Shown here: positions 1-10,529 of the stretch, one piece after another
Position numbering within the stretch: the first letter of the stretch is position 1
Layout of the letters: each line of letters begins with the position of its first letter
Assembly: GCF_029962835.1 (NCBI RefSeq)
Contig: NC_080584.1
Location: forward strand, 79,078,862-79,142,861
DNA length: 64,000 bases
DNA from: Magnolia sinica
Lineage: Eukaryota > Streptophyta > Magnoliopsida > Magnoliales > Magnoliaceae
Direction of reading: 5' to 3'
Translations under genes and position numbers: made by a program
The notes under the pieces: generated by a model
What the model was told of the DNA's origin: nothing
Databases searched by the model: none
What the model saw: the letters and a program-made list of their open reading frames with translations, nothing else

Positions 1-959
1 ATATCCCAATCTCAAGTGGACAACATTACAGGAAACAATGTTGAATGAACATTGTACGGATCGGATCGGATCCAATCGGATTGAATCTCGGACCGGATTG
101 GCCACTGATCTGAACTCGACTCGATGTACGGTCGGATCCGAGTGGGCCTACTCGATCCGACCGATCCTGGCCATCAGTTCAAATCGGATCGAATTCTGCC
201 CAGCTCTATTCAATACATTGAATGATATGTCGGGGTTAGCCTTTGAATCTGAATGATCTTTGGATGATCCAAACCGTTTATATAATTATTCATACCTGTT
301 TTGGGGTATAAAAATCAAATAACATTGCTGAAATTGGATCGCTTCAACAACTTAAAATGTGGCTCTTTTGAATTGAGAATGAACGGTTACTAATCTTTAT
401 ATAATCTAATGGATAAAACAATCACTCTTATAGATTTTCTAGAAATTCGCCATCCAAGAGAATCCTTACCACATGAACTGTTTGGATCATTGAAAAGAGC
501 CAAATTCCAATGGACGGAGTCCAACATATCATATTGCAAAATGCCTTGGATGTAGTTGAACAAACCTCTTTCAATAAAAAGAATTTTAACAAAAAGTACC
601 TAGTTAATATAGATTATTTATTTATTTATTATTATTATTCTTTTTTATATATAGCATCCCTCGCAAAAGACAAATGAAAGAAGCAAAGACAGCATTATTA
701 TAGAATTTGCATCGGTTACCTTTTGCAAAACCATGCACGTAATTATCATCCCACTACGTTCCATTACTTTCTTAACACCTGCAGTGCAACCAGCTGGTTT
801 GGGGGCTCAGGTAGTTTCTATCATGATGTTTACTTGAAATCCACTTTAACTATTTGGTTGATCCTTCTCTCAACTGTCAAGTTGACCTACACCAAAGGAA
901 ACAGGTGGGAGAGAAATGTCTACCCTTAACTTATATAAAGCCCACTGTATTGATTATAT
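1..959. other. Gene-poor sequence with a CGGATC-rich patch
   Basis: No convincing gene is visible. Positions about 55-215 are unusually rich in short CGGATC/CGGATT/GATCCGA words and end in a motif resembling the edges of small hAT-type elements (cagctcta near 211), so this may be one end of a non-autonomous DNA transposon; no matching second end was found. The rest is AT-rich and the short frames in it look like chance. Confidence 0.35.
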
Positions 960-1130
960 GAAATCCACTCCAACCACTAGATACCATATTAAAATTTAGG
1001 CTTGAGAGCCAACAATCAGGCCCATTTATGATTCGGGTCTAGTACACTAATGGAAACAGTTTGGAGGGTGAACATTACCCTTGGCTGACTTTTGGTAAAA
1101 AGCCTAACATAGGGTGAAGTACCTGGTGGC
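960..1130. repeat. Diverged dispersed repeat fragment
   Basis: This stretch aligns by eye with 15715-15885: both contain a run close to taaaatttaggc, then text on 'gcccat..atgattc' and 'gaaac..tttgga(t/g)ggtg'. It looks like a worn part of a dispersed repeat related to the palindromic family common in this window. No coding potential is seen. Confidence 0.4.
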
Positions 1131-1434
1131 CGGAGTATTGTACATAAACATTGTGGCCTATCTAAGCTTCGTCTCATTTGCTTGCATGCCAGTCGTTGAG
1201 AAATCTAGAGAAAATCCAGTAAAAGCTGTTGGTAATATAAATAGTTACATTAACGAGTAGCTTATTGAAAAAGGTTTTTGAAAAAGATAAAAGAAAATAA
1301 TTTATATATTACTTAATTAAGTAGTTTTTTTTTTCTTAAATAAAATTCCATTGAATAAAAGACAATAGGGAATCCAGGAACCCTGCCAGCATAATTCATA
1401 TGAGTACAATGGAGCCTGCCTAAGAGCTCTAAAC

Positions 1435-1855
1435 GGGTGGACCATGGATGGGATCCATCCCGTCCATCAAGTGGGCTACCTTATGGTCACCAGGGAATCC
1501 AAAAATAGGCCGATCCAAAACTCAGGTAGGCTATTTGTGGTAACAGTTGGAATTGGAATACTCACCAATAGCTTTGTGTGAGACCTACTGTTGTATTTAT
1601 ATGTCATCTATTCCATTCATCTGATGCATCTCATAAGTATGAAGAGACGCCAAAAAATCATGTTATTTATAAAACTCAGGTGGTCAGCCCATACGAATTA
1701 ACGGGTCTTCGGCATGATTTTCCACTGTCCCTATGGTGTGGCCAACCCGGGATTTGAATTGGCTGATTATTGGGATCAAAGCAAATAGTGGGTACCTTGC
1801 CTAATGGACGGATGGATTCCTTAAACATAATGTTGGCCCACCGTGTTATGCGCAG
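1435..1855. repeat. Palindromic repeat, copy 1 (diverged)
   Basis: A roughly 420-bp imperfect palindrome. The left end reads like 'ggatgggatccatcccgtcc' and the right end like 'atggacggatggattcc..gttggcccaccg', with internal arms containing 'gatccaaaactcaggt' and its near reverse complement 'gggatttgaattggc'. Same layout as the better copies at 6455 and 41645 but more worn. Non-coding. Confidence 0.5.
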
Positions 1856-2009
1856 GCATGCCCTAGAGTTTCAATTGAGAGATTCGAAACTTCATTGCAT
1901 CACCGATGCCATGGGACCTCAGGAGCCAGTAACTTGGGTGAATATTGGAACAGGAACCCTCAACAACACTTATTTTGCAAGGGACATCAAACACCCAAGC
2001 ACTTTAGAG

Positions 2010-2236
2010 GCAAAAAAATCAGCCATATCCACAACATATGCAGGCAACAACACAGGGAACAATTGCATTGGGATGCTACTCATCAGTGTTTGTGTAGGGC
2101 CACCATGGTATTATCTCTCGTCAAAACTGTTAATCTAGTGTAACTCACATAGGGATGTCATGAAGATATAAAAATTAGCTTGGTCCAAAACTTAGGCATG
2201 TCACACCACATAATTTTAGAGGTTTAAAGAGTAATT
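2010..2236. repeat. Dispersed repeat family 2, copy A, left part
   Basis: Matches 44760-45010 by eye: shared runs include an A-run followed by 'agccatatccacaac', 'gggatgc..ctcatca', and 'ccaccatgg'. Together with 2950-3330 it forms one dispersed repeat that was split by an inserted Copia-type LTR. The apparent reading frame 1770-2138 across it is not conserved in the other copy, so no protein is called. Confidence 0.5.
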
Positions 2237-2800
2237 TGTCGTTGATGTCTTAAATTTATAAATAATAGGGTCTGTCAATGCCATCAACAGACCACTCGAT
2301 GTCATCGACAGATGTTCAATCCCATATGAACAATCTAGAAAATTTATGTTTTATTGCTGAAACATTTTGGTGTTTTACTCGATGACATCGAAGGTGTTCA
2401 ATGCCATCAACAGATTATCGATGCGATCGAGTGCCGATGCAAAATTGCATAAGTGTGGGATTTGTTTCCCATTCTGATTGTGATACTATACGATATTATG
2501 CATATCGGGAGTAATCGGAGTTTGGTAAGTAGAAGAGTAGTTCTAGGCTTCCTACTTCATTCCAAAGGGTTCCAAGGGCATAGCTTGGGCTTATGAGGTA
2601 GATTCGAGGCTTCTTTGAATCAGTAACACTCTATCTTATTTCTGCTTTCAATGTGCATTACTCGTCGCTTTGTGCCATAGTTTTTTTCTCAAAAGGATCT
2701 TTCTACGTAAAATTTGGATTGTTTGTATTTTGACTTGGTTTTGCGATTGGTAGTGCTTTGTTTGATTCGTCTTTGTGTGCTTCCCCAGTTCTCCAATATA
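2237..2800 (+). mobile_element. Probable solo Copia-type LTR
   Basis: A stretch with repeated 'cgatg(t/a)catcga' words in its first half and, near 2676-2730, a block ('tttgtgcca tagttttttt' then 'tacgtaaaattt') that matches the corresponding LTR block of the Copia element at 61650-61710. Plant Copia LTRs commonly carry this kind of region. No internal domains follow, so it looks like a solo LTR left by LTR-LTR recombination. Exact ends and a target duplication could not be fixed. Confidence 0.4.
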
Positions 2801-2949
2801 TAATTTTATATTCTTTCCATTATTGTAGTCCATTAGACCTTTTTTATATAATTTTTTTATTATTATTATTATATATCATGTTGATCTTTTTATTTACAAG
2901 ATCAAAACAGGGTTTTCAATCAATAGTAGAGGACGATTTACCAACTTGG

Positions 2950-3330
2950 TGGACTCACAAAGTTGGGTATTTTACATGCTCCATGGAACAAAAAAATTTG
3001 TTGTAGACAAGTCCTTACAAGTATTGAGAATAGTTCAACAAATCATTTTCTAATTACAGAAAGTTTCAAGTCCCACCGGGTGGACCACAAGTTATGGTCT
3101 ACCCTAAAGGCAACTTCCAACTTATTAAGAGGATACATCATATAACCCATCAGAAGGATTAGACACATGCACTTAGCAAGTTGGACCACAACTTGCAGTC
3201 CAACCACTTGGGCCAAAAACCTTTTCAGTTCTGTAGAATATTATAGAATGATCTAGTGGGTTAGGGGTATTGAATCATTGCCATTGGCATTGTTGCATTC
3301 AGACTCGTAGGCATCCACATCACCTATCTG
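2950..3330. repeat. Dispersed repeat family 2, copy A, right part
   Basis: Aligns with 61785-62135: shared words include 'aagt(t/c)ccacc', 'gaatgatctagtgggt' and 'cattgttgcatt(c/t)agactc'. Its left edge, with 'ttgtagacaa' and 'caacaaatca', corresponds to 45095-45120, which lies to the left of the Copia insertion in the other copy. The two copies were therefore interrupted at different points. Confidence 0.5.
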
Positions 3331-4015
3331 AACTATTTGTTAGGTCCACTCCACCGTCCCCATCAATGCCCTAAAATTGCATAGTTTCGAGATGATCCAA
3401 ACCTTTCTGTTGGTTGCATCCAAAATAGATGGACAAGGTCATTTGTAGAAGATAGGTGCTGGATGTTTAAGACTATTCAATTACTTTAATTTTGGATAAT
3501 AAGGAAAGAAAGGTGGACTGACTAAATGGACGGTTCATATATGCAGTGTTCCAAATGCGAATGCTATTATTAATATTGTAATTGACATTATCAATATCAC
3601 CAAGTTAGTATTATCAATATCACCAAGTCAGCAATACTGAAGCCATTTCACGTGTAAAAATTTTCAAATATTACCATTATTTTTATAATATTAGTGATAC
3701 TTTATGAAAATGTGGATATCAACAATATTTAGAAAAGAATGTGTTATGAAAGTTTTCCGATATCAATAATGTTGTCTTATGAAAGTTTTCTGATATCAAT
3801 GATGCCATCAATAATATCTCCGATACCACGTCAATATTCAAGATGCTAAGAAAACATTAGTAAATGGGTGAAAATTGACAAAAATAATAAAAAATTTCAA
3901 AAGCTAAAATAGTCCATTGTCCTTTTCTACTTTTTTTAAAATTTTTATTTAGTGATTTCATTTACATTCAATTTCTAATGAATAGAACCTTGAATTTGAG
4001 AGAAAACTTGATTTG
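3331..4015. repeat. AT-rich spacer with two short tandem duplications
   Basis: No gene. Positions 3587-3607 are repeated at 3610-3630 (21 bp, one mismatch, period 23), and 3744-3771 is repeated at 3777-3804 (28 bp, two mismatches, period 33). Both units are built on 'gatatcaat'/'atcaatat' words, so the whole patch may be a small local expansion. Sequence just before 4016 is the target site of the RPL31 retrocopy. Confidence 0.45.
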
Positions 4016-4082
4016 AAAGGAAGAGAGGCTAGAACTTAGGGGACTAGGGTTTTGAGAGAGCGGAGAGGGAAGAGCTGCTAGG

Positions 4083-4448
4083 ATGGTGGAGAAGACGGCC
4101 AAAGGGAGAAAGGAGGAGGTAGTGACAAGAGAATACACTATCAATCTCCACAGGCGTCTCCATGGATGCACCTTCAAGAAGATGGCTCCCAAAGCCATAA
4201 AAGAGATACGGAAATTTGCACAAAAGGCGATGGGGACAATCGATGTTAGGGTCGACGTGAAGCTAAACAAGCACATACGGAGCAGGGGTATCCGGGGTGT
4301 GCCTAGACGTGTCCGCGTGCGCGTTGCTCGCAAGAGGAATGAAGAGGAAGATGCTAAGGAGGAGCTTTATTCGTTGGTCATTGTAGCAGAGGTCCCACCT
4401 CAAGGGTTCAAGGGATTGGGAACCAAGGTAATCGAAGAAGGAGATTAG
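4083..4448 (+). CDS. RPL31: 60S ribosomal protein L31 (eL31), intronless retrocopy
   Basis: This 121-residue protein is a full-length eL31: a lysine-rich start ([20 protein letters not shown]), the '[18 protein letters not shown]' block, '[20 protein letters not shown]' and '[20 protein letters not shown]', ending in a short acidic tail. Plant L31 is usually about 120 residues, so nothing is missing. eL31 sits on the large ribosomal subunit near the peptide exit tunnel. The ATG is the first in the leader and gives the standard start. Plant RPL31 genes normally contain introns; this copy has none and carries a poly(A) tail, so it is a retrocopy. The frame is intact, so it could be expressed or be a young pseudogene; I see no clear promoter upstream of 4016. 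An antisense frame at 3968-4333 is a shadow. Confidence 0.9.
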   Translation: MVEKTAKGRKEEVVTREYTINLHRRLHGCTFKKMAPKAIKEIRKFAQKAMGTIDVRVDVKLNKHIRSRGIRGVPRRVRVRVARKRNEEEDAKEELYSLVIVAEVPPQGFKGLGTKVIEEGD

Positions 4449-4487
4449 ACTCGTGAACCAAGGTCATCGAAGAAGGAGATTAGACTC
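4420..4487 (+). repeat. 35-bp-period tandem duplication over the RPL31 stop
   Basis: Positions 4420-4452, covering the last eight codons and the stop, are repeated at 4455-4487 with a single mismatch (4430 versus 4465). The first copy supplies the functional stop at 4446-4448, so the duplication only lengthens the 3' UTR. It could be inherited from the parent gene or have arisen after retroposition. Confidence 0.85.
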
Positions 4488-4531
4488 AGTAAACTTCAGT
4501 TTTAAGAGGTACTTTTTTGAGATTTATGTTT

Positions 4532-4566
<35 letters not shown>

Positions 4567-4682
4567 CAGTGCATTTTGGATGTATTCCGGATTTTGAGAT
4601 TGCCCTTTGAAAGTTATGTTCGGTCAGAATTTTTAGCTTTACACATTGCATCTAAATATTTAAATGGCATGTAATTTTTTAA

Positions 4683-4717
<35 letters not shown>

Positions 4718-4734
4718 AGAGAGGCTGGAACTCA

Positions 4735-5431
4735 AAGCTAATGAAAAATCATAAAAACAGTTTATTTATTTTTGCCAATTTTTTATAAGAAAAATTCATA
4801 TCTACTTATGATTTTCATGCATTGATATGTATTTCTGGTGAAAAATGAATTAAGCCAAAAATGAAAAACCCTAATTTTTTTAATTTAATAATGAAAAATA
4901 CATATTCTTACTCTTAATTAATATGGAAATTTAATATATTAACGGGTGTTAGCGAATCTATTAATTGACCACAAATTTTAAATATTTATTTTATACTAAT
5001 TTTGTTTTTTACAAAATGTGGTTACACTTATATAAAATCAGAACTTATCGTGTATAATTATTTTTGCAATATTTTGATTTTTATGTATGTAAACATGTGC
5101 CTTCTAACATATCCTAACGTTTCATTGAAAATTGAACATTTTTTCTAATATTTTATTTGGATGGCAATATTTTTCAGAGTATGGTCACCAGTATCGGGAA
5201 TACTCATACATGTTACTGTCAGTGAGCTCAAATGTACGTAAATATACGCATGGTAAAGAACCCATACTCTTAGCCACCTCATCATTTCTACATATCACAT
5301 TCTAATATTTAATTAGTGCTATACAAAAATATCTTTATTTCACATTATAATATTTAGCACTATACGAAAATGTTCACAGATGATATAAACAAGGATTAAA
5401 ATGGCTGTACTGGGTATTGTATCATTCAACA

Positions 5432-5467
<36 letters not shown>

Positions 5468-6454
5468 GGAATGAAATTTTCAAACAGTCTATGATGATTT
5501 TCTAAGCCATGCTAGTATAAAAGCAGCCCATTTACACACCACTTCATGTGTCATTGTGTCACATGGGTGCAGGATCCAATCCATCCATCAGGTTGGTGCT
5601 GCCATAGAAATCCAGCTGGCCAGCAGATTATATTGCCATGATATACTAGAAATTGATTTTCTCACTATCATTGTGTGAGTGTGTGGGGTGTGTGTGCGCG
5701 TGTGTAAAAAAAAAAGGGCATCCACACTCCACACAGTGGGAAAACAATTAATGTGAAGCTCCGGCAATCGTCACGCACATGGGTTTGCCGTATACACGCT
5801 TTTGAGCATAGTAAAAACAGCATGAGATTATTGATCCTGACAATGTTAGTTGGAAGCAAAGACGATGAAGAATGAAAAAATTGAGAAAAATGGGAAACCT
5901 AAGAAAGGGAAAGAGCTTACCCGGAGCTTAGGCTTGTTGGCAAAGGGCCTTGGAGTCCAGTGATTCAGATAGCAAGCCGTACGGAAGCTAGTTATATATA
6001 GCTGGCTAGCACATTAGCTTGAGATACAAGCTGTCCATCAGGTGGCCCCACTCAGAACTGTCCAAAGATGAAAACCGGGCATGTCGAATGGGAAGGGTTT
6101 AAAAAGAAAAAAGAAAAAGAAAAAGAAAAAGAAAAAGCAAAAAAAAATAAAAAAAACTTGTCCAGGACTCTTCTTTAATAACACGGGGTCCGCCTGATGA
6201 GCACCGCCCCTTTCTTTAAGAAAAGAGTCTCTTTGATGTTTTTCTTGCTACCAGCCATAGGGTACGTTGCATACATGTTCCCAATTCAAGACGTCCAAAT
6301 AATGGCCCCCACTTTTAGAAGGGTACTAGTTCCATAGCAAGATTTGCTTGTGTACCATATGGCCCATTTGAGTACCTTTTATTTTTTCCTGTAAATGGCC
6401 AGAAGTTTTTAGTCAAGTAAACGGGCCCCCACCTCTCGGAACAAGGTGGGGCCT
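4735..6454. other. AT-rich intergenic stretch
   Basis: No gene or complete element is recognised. It contains a (TA)n run at 5434-5464, a short TG-rich run near 5674-5703, and an A/AAAAG-rich patch at about 6103-6160. Short frames here are in low-complexity or AT-rich sequence and have no recognisable protein features. Confidence 0.45.
5434..5464. repeat. (TA)n microsatellite
   Basis: About 15 TA units in otherwise unassigned intergenic DNA. Confidence 0.95.
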
Positions 6455-6880
6455 TTACTATGGGGCTCACCTTAATATATCTATTCTATATCCATTACAT
6501 TTATCTGTTTTTCCCAATCATTTTAGGGCATGGCCAAAAGATAAAGTAAATCCAAATCTCACGTGGAGCATACTATAGGAAATAGTTGTGATTGAATTCT
6601 CTACCATTAAAAACTTCCTAGGCCCACCATAATGTTTATTTTCCATCCAAATTATCTGATGAGGTCACACAAACCTGGATGAATGGGCAAAAAGAAATAT
6701 TAGCCTGATCCAAAACTTATGTTGCCCATAAGAAGCTTTTAAAGGTCAATCATCACTACTCCATATGAAATGATCCACTTCAGATATGGATATGCTTCAT
6801 TTTCGGGCTCATACTCTAAAATGATCTAGCAAATTAAATGGATGGACGGGTCAAGTCACCATCTCCTTTAGAGGGTGTAT
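6455..6880. repeat. Palindromic repeat, copy 2
   Basis: A clear example of the window's commonest repeat. The left arm has 'atcattttagggcatg', then 'atccaaatctcacgtgg', then 'aggaaatagttgtgatt'; the right arm carries the reverse-complement series 'aatcatcactac', 'gatccacttcagatatggat', 'catactctaaaatgatc', ending at 'aaatggatggacgg'. The centre has 'gatgaggtcacacaaacctg'. About 425 bp, non-coding. Confidence 0.7.
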
Positions 6881-8599
6881 TTGATTATTTTATCAAATAT
6901 TGATATAGGCTATGTGCTCCCTCATTTCAGTCAATTTTTATTTTTTATTTTTATTTTTTAAAACACTGTATAGTGACATGCAATTTCTATCCTCATAAAG
7001 GATCACGTGAGTAAGTGACAAGCAATTTCTTATAAAAATCTGTATATATCTATCCTTTTGTTCATACAAATATCTCTATCTGAAATATCCACTACCTGAT
7101 GTAGATTAATATATTTAGAGTCCTAGCAACTGACTAAAAAGCTGGGCTATGATGTGAATGCCTTGGCCTAGGAACTTTGTCCATTCATTTGGATGGTTAT
7201 AATCTCATGCAACATATTATTTTCTCTCTTCATCTCATCCCAAGCAAGGCATCTGATTTCTTTTCTTTCTCTGCTAAAGTAGCGTCGTTCCTATCTGATA
7301 AAGGGAAAGCAAAGGAAAGCAAGGGACGGGAGCTTATTATTATTCTTCTTTATTCTTTATTCTTTTTGCACTTTTTTTTTTCCAGGAGTTTAGATGGCCT
7401 GATAATTTACAGTCCGACCAACGCATGGTTAGCTCTGTATCCGTTTTGATGATATCTTAGAAAAATCTGATCAACCATTCATTTGGTGGAAATAGTGCTT
7501 TGGATCAAATGGATTGTTATTCATGTTTTTCTATGGTGGAGATGCGTTCTGTTTCTATATGCCTTGTTTTTGCATTATATATTCTTCACGGTGGATTTAA
7601 CGTATTGGGACTGACGCTCAAGAGAAAGGGAAAAAAAAAAAACAAACAAAGAATGAAGAAACCTTCGTCATTTGGCCCAATTTGACTGGAAGTATGATCC
7701 GGTGCATAGCCAGTGCAAACTTATTGGTGTACTGGTCATATACAAGTCGGGTCCATGCTAATCCCTTGTGAAATCCATTCCGACCACTTGTTTCTAAAAT
7801 CCATGAGGATAAGACACAATCCGTGTCCCTCCCTTTACACCTCACTATTTGTGCCAGGGTGCAATACAGACATGACATCTTAGGCATCCATGCATGTTAC
7901 TCGAGTCCAGGATCTTGTAGTTCCTTTCCACTTTCGTTCCAATTGAGGTTTTCAATTGGACCCACATCCAGCCCACACCAATGTAGCTAGATCGGTGTCA
8001 CGCCTAATCCTCGAATTGTCCACTTTCGTTCCAATTAAAATTTTGAACCGAAGCCAACTTCAAGTCCAGCCCGTTGATGGCCTATCAAATCTGCGTTCCC
8101 GATTCTCGGTCAAAAGTGGCTATCTTTTCTTTCCACTGACCGACAGAAAAACAGACACGGCGTTTGTGTGAGATAAGGCAAAAGAACCTGACTCATCACT
8201 TTAGAAGATAGATACTCTAAAAGAGTTTAATAATCCCTGCGCATGTATAATAATCCATGTACATACTCACAGCCGTAATCTTCTCTCCATGATTTTTATA
8301 GCAGAAGGAAAGCACTGTGTCATGGCTTAGCTCATTTACAGAGTGTCGTATAAAATCAACGGTCTAGATTGTGGAACTGTTGTCCTAGGTAGTAAAAAGT
8401 GAAAGCAGAGTGCTCTGCGTATCTTCTTCTGCTTTTCGAAAGTTGATGCTTAGGATAGAGAATGATACGCTGAGGAAGGAAACAGATTACCAGGGGCACA
8501 GGAATATCTCTATGCCCCACTTGTTGGAAGCTGTATAGGGTCACAGCGATGCCTCCATTCCATTTATCAGTTTTGCAATACTGAAAGGAAAGAGTCTAA
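6881..8599. other. Unassigned intergenic stretch
   Basis: No defensible gene. The segment includes patches of unique-looking sequence (7140-7600, 7680-7900, 7940-8170) with short frames under 90 residues, none showing a known motif, signal peptide or conserved domain. A T-rich run at 7370-7381 and an A-run at 7630-7640 are present. Function unknown; it may hold worn transposon pieces. Confidence 0.35.
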
Positions 8600-8900
8600 A
8601 AATCAGGGGATCCAAAGCTCATGTGGGCCATACCACACAAAACAACATGGATTGAACCTCTGCCATTGGAAGCTTTGTGGGGGGGCGACAGAAGTTTTCT
8701 ATCAGGATGGCATATAAACATCATGGTCAGCTCCAGGAAGGTTTCAACGGTGGAAGTTTCCATTCCCAGTGTCTTGTTTTGTGTGGCACACCTGAGTTTT
8801 GAATCTTCTTGATTTTTAGAATCCTATCCTATTTTGGTATTGCAAAATTGATGGACGGAGTGGATTTGCCATGGGTATCTCTGTGGCCCCACACAGCTTC
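8600..8900. repeat. Palindromic repeat, copy 3 (short)
   Basis: Contains the family words 'gatccaaagctcatgtgggc', 'ggcatataaacatcatgg', 'ggaaggtttcaacggtgg', 'cacctgagttttgaatc' and ends 'gatggacggagtggatttgc..cc ccacacag'. The left outer arm is missing or worn. Non-coding. Confidence 0.6.
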
Positions 8901-9741
8901 CGACAACAGTGACACAGCTAATCCCTTCCGCTGGCCACTGTACACGTGGCATGTAGGTAATTCAATCCAGACTGCCCAAATCGTGGAGATATGATATGTT
9001 ACAAACAGTGAATTGGGCCGCCACGTTTTGCTTTTTGTTTCTGTTTCCGTTTCCTTTTTCCTTTCTCTTTTTATCTTCTGCCAATTGACCAACTTTCGAA
9101 GTATCACTAGATAGTACGCAGGTACACTCGCCTTTTCAATTTCTCCGAGCGGAGACATGACTGATCGATCCAGACCATTGTTATTTGGGCCTCACCGTTG
9201 ATGGACGAATTGATAAGAATTTCTTTATGGCCAAATCCCAACGTTTTTATTTGCTGGTAACAAATAAACAGTTGGGAGTAGATAAAACAACAGTAGAAAT
9301 TCATCTAAGAAGACCGTCGTCCACTGTGGGGCCTAGCTGCCCAATGACCAGGGTCACCAAACCATTGGCCCACAACCCCACTTGTATGGACCGAAAAATC
9401 ATGAATAGCCTGCATATCATCTGGTAGAGGCACCTGTATCTCATCCTCAGTGAAATCACTGAATGATCCTTGGCCAGTTCTCGTTTTGTATAAGTAGGGC
9501 CCGCAATTCAGATCCAGATCATTGGTCACTTGATCACTTCACGGACATATGGTGCCTCAGAATAATTGAAATATTTAATGGTCAAGAAGAGATACAGCAA
9601 GAGTTAATGTTGACCTGATAAAAGATGGTGCCTAAGAAATACAATTTTGGGAGGTTTTCTATGCATGGTCTATCCAGGGTGGGGCTCAACCAGCCAATGG
9701 TTAGGATTAGTGAATCTAGTGGCTCAACTCTAAATCTTTTT
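8901..9741. other. Unassigned stretch beside the chromovirus element
   Basis: No gene recognised. Two patches, 9318-9380 and 9670-9735, resemble one another loosely ('gtggggc..ccaatg..agg'), suggesting old repeat fragments. The right end is the insertion site of the Gypsy element; 9742-9746 is its 5-bp target duplication. Confidence 0.35.
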
Positions 9742-9746
9742 AGAGC

Positions 9747-10471
9747 TGACGCAGGGGAGGACGTGAGGTCGAGCACCGGCTTCCTCAAGAGGATAACTAT
9801 TCCGAATTCACGGAACATCTCAGGACTCCTCATAGAGACTTCTCGAATCCACAAGGAAAGAAAGCAGAAAATAGAAATAAATTTTAATAAATTCGAAATT
9901 GATTGATGAAAAAAATTAAAAACGAGTTCACAACCCTTTGAATAAGGGTACCAAGCAATGAGAAAGAAATTAGAATCAAACTCCAACTCAAACTCCTAGA
10001 ATCCGCGACTTACTATAAATAGTAAACTTACTATTTATAGACGGTCGTGATGTCTACTAGTGCGCAAGGTTTTCGGCCAAAAATAGTAAGTGTCCTATTT
10101 GGCTTCACTAAACCGTTCTCCTAATTATTCTAAGCTCTTTTCACATTGGGAGCAACTCCTAAAGCCCGACAGATGAAGAGTTATAATCAAACTAAAACTT
10201 ACTATTTATAGTAAAAATGAAATTAAAACAAGAAAACGACCATCGATCAAGGGGTTTTTCATAATTTCGGGCTGCGCAACCTGGCGTAGCGTATTGGTTG
10301 GCTAAAGTAGCTCGTTCTACCCCAAAATCATATATTTTACGTCAGATAACTCATTCCGGATTACAAGATACGCCCGACCTAAGGTTCGATGGTCCGGATT
10401 ACTTCTGTCGTCGACCGGGCCTTTTCTGATCCATCTTGGCCATGAAACTGTCCGCGACCAGCTCTACATCA
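9747..10471 (-). repeat. 3' LTR of the chromovirus element
   Basis: 725 bp, pairing with 14981-15702. In this minus-strand element it is the downstream (3') LTR. A frame of 134 residues (9582-9986) crosses its edge and is not a gene. Confidence 0.92.
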
Positions 10472-10529
10472 GTCCCCTCTACTTCAAAAGAACTCGTCCT
10501 CGAGTTCTCATCCTGCGCTGGTTCATGAT

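Larger units (their letters stand above)
4016..4734 (+). mobile_element. Retroposed RPL31 mRNA copy with target-site duplication
   Basis: The coding sequence is intronless and is followed by a 3' UTR and a 27-nt poly(A) tail at 4688-4714. A 21-bp direct repeat with one mismatch flanks it: 4016-4036 and 4712-4732, overlapping the tail end. The copy starts near 4037 with a short leader holding 'ctagggttt' (4044-4052), the reverse of the telo-box found near the start of many plant ribosomal protein genes. Leader, no introns, tail and long duplication are the classic marks of LINE-driven retroposition of a near full-length mRNA. The 3' UTR also has a 30-nt T run (4535-4564). One mismatch between the duplications suggests modest age. 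Confidence 0.9.

Noticed and set aside
1770-2138. 122-codon frame in the dispersed repeat
   Set aside because: The other repeat copy (44760-45010) does not keep the frame, and the composition is that of repeat DNA.
3968-4333. 121-codon frame opposite RPL31
   Set aside because: It lies antisense to a clearly conserved ribosomal protein gene and has no features of its own; a coding shadow.
7618-7887. 89-codon minus-strand frame
   Set aside because: It contains a low-complexity phenylalanine end and no motif, in a region with repeat-like words; insufficient support.
9582-9986. 134-codon frame with hydrophobic stretches
   Set aside because: It spans the edge and part of an LTR; the partner LTR gives only a shorter related frame (14975-15163). 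Not a host gene.
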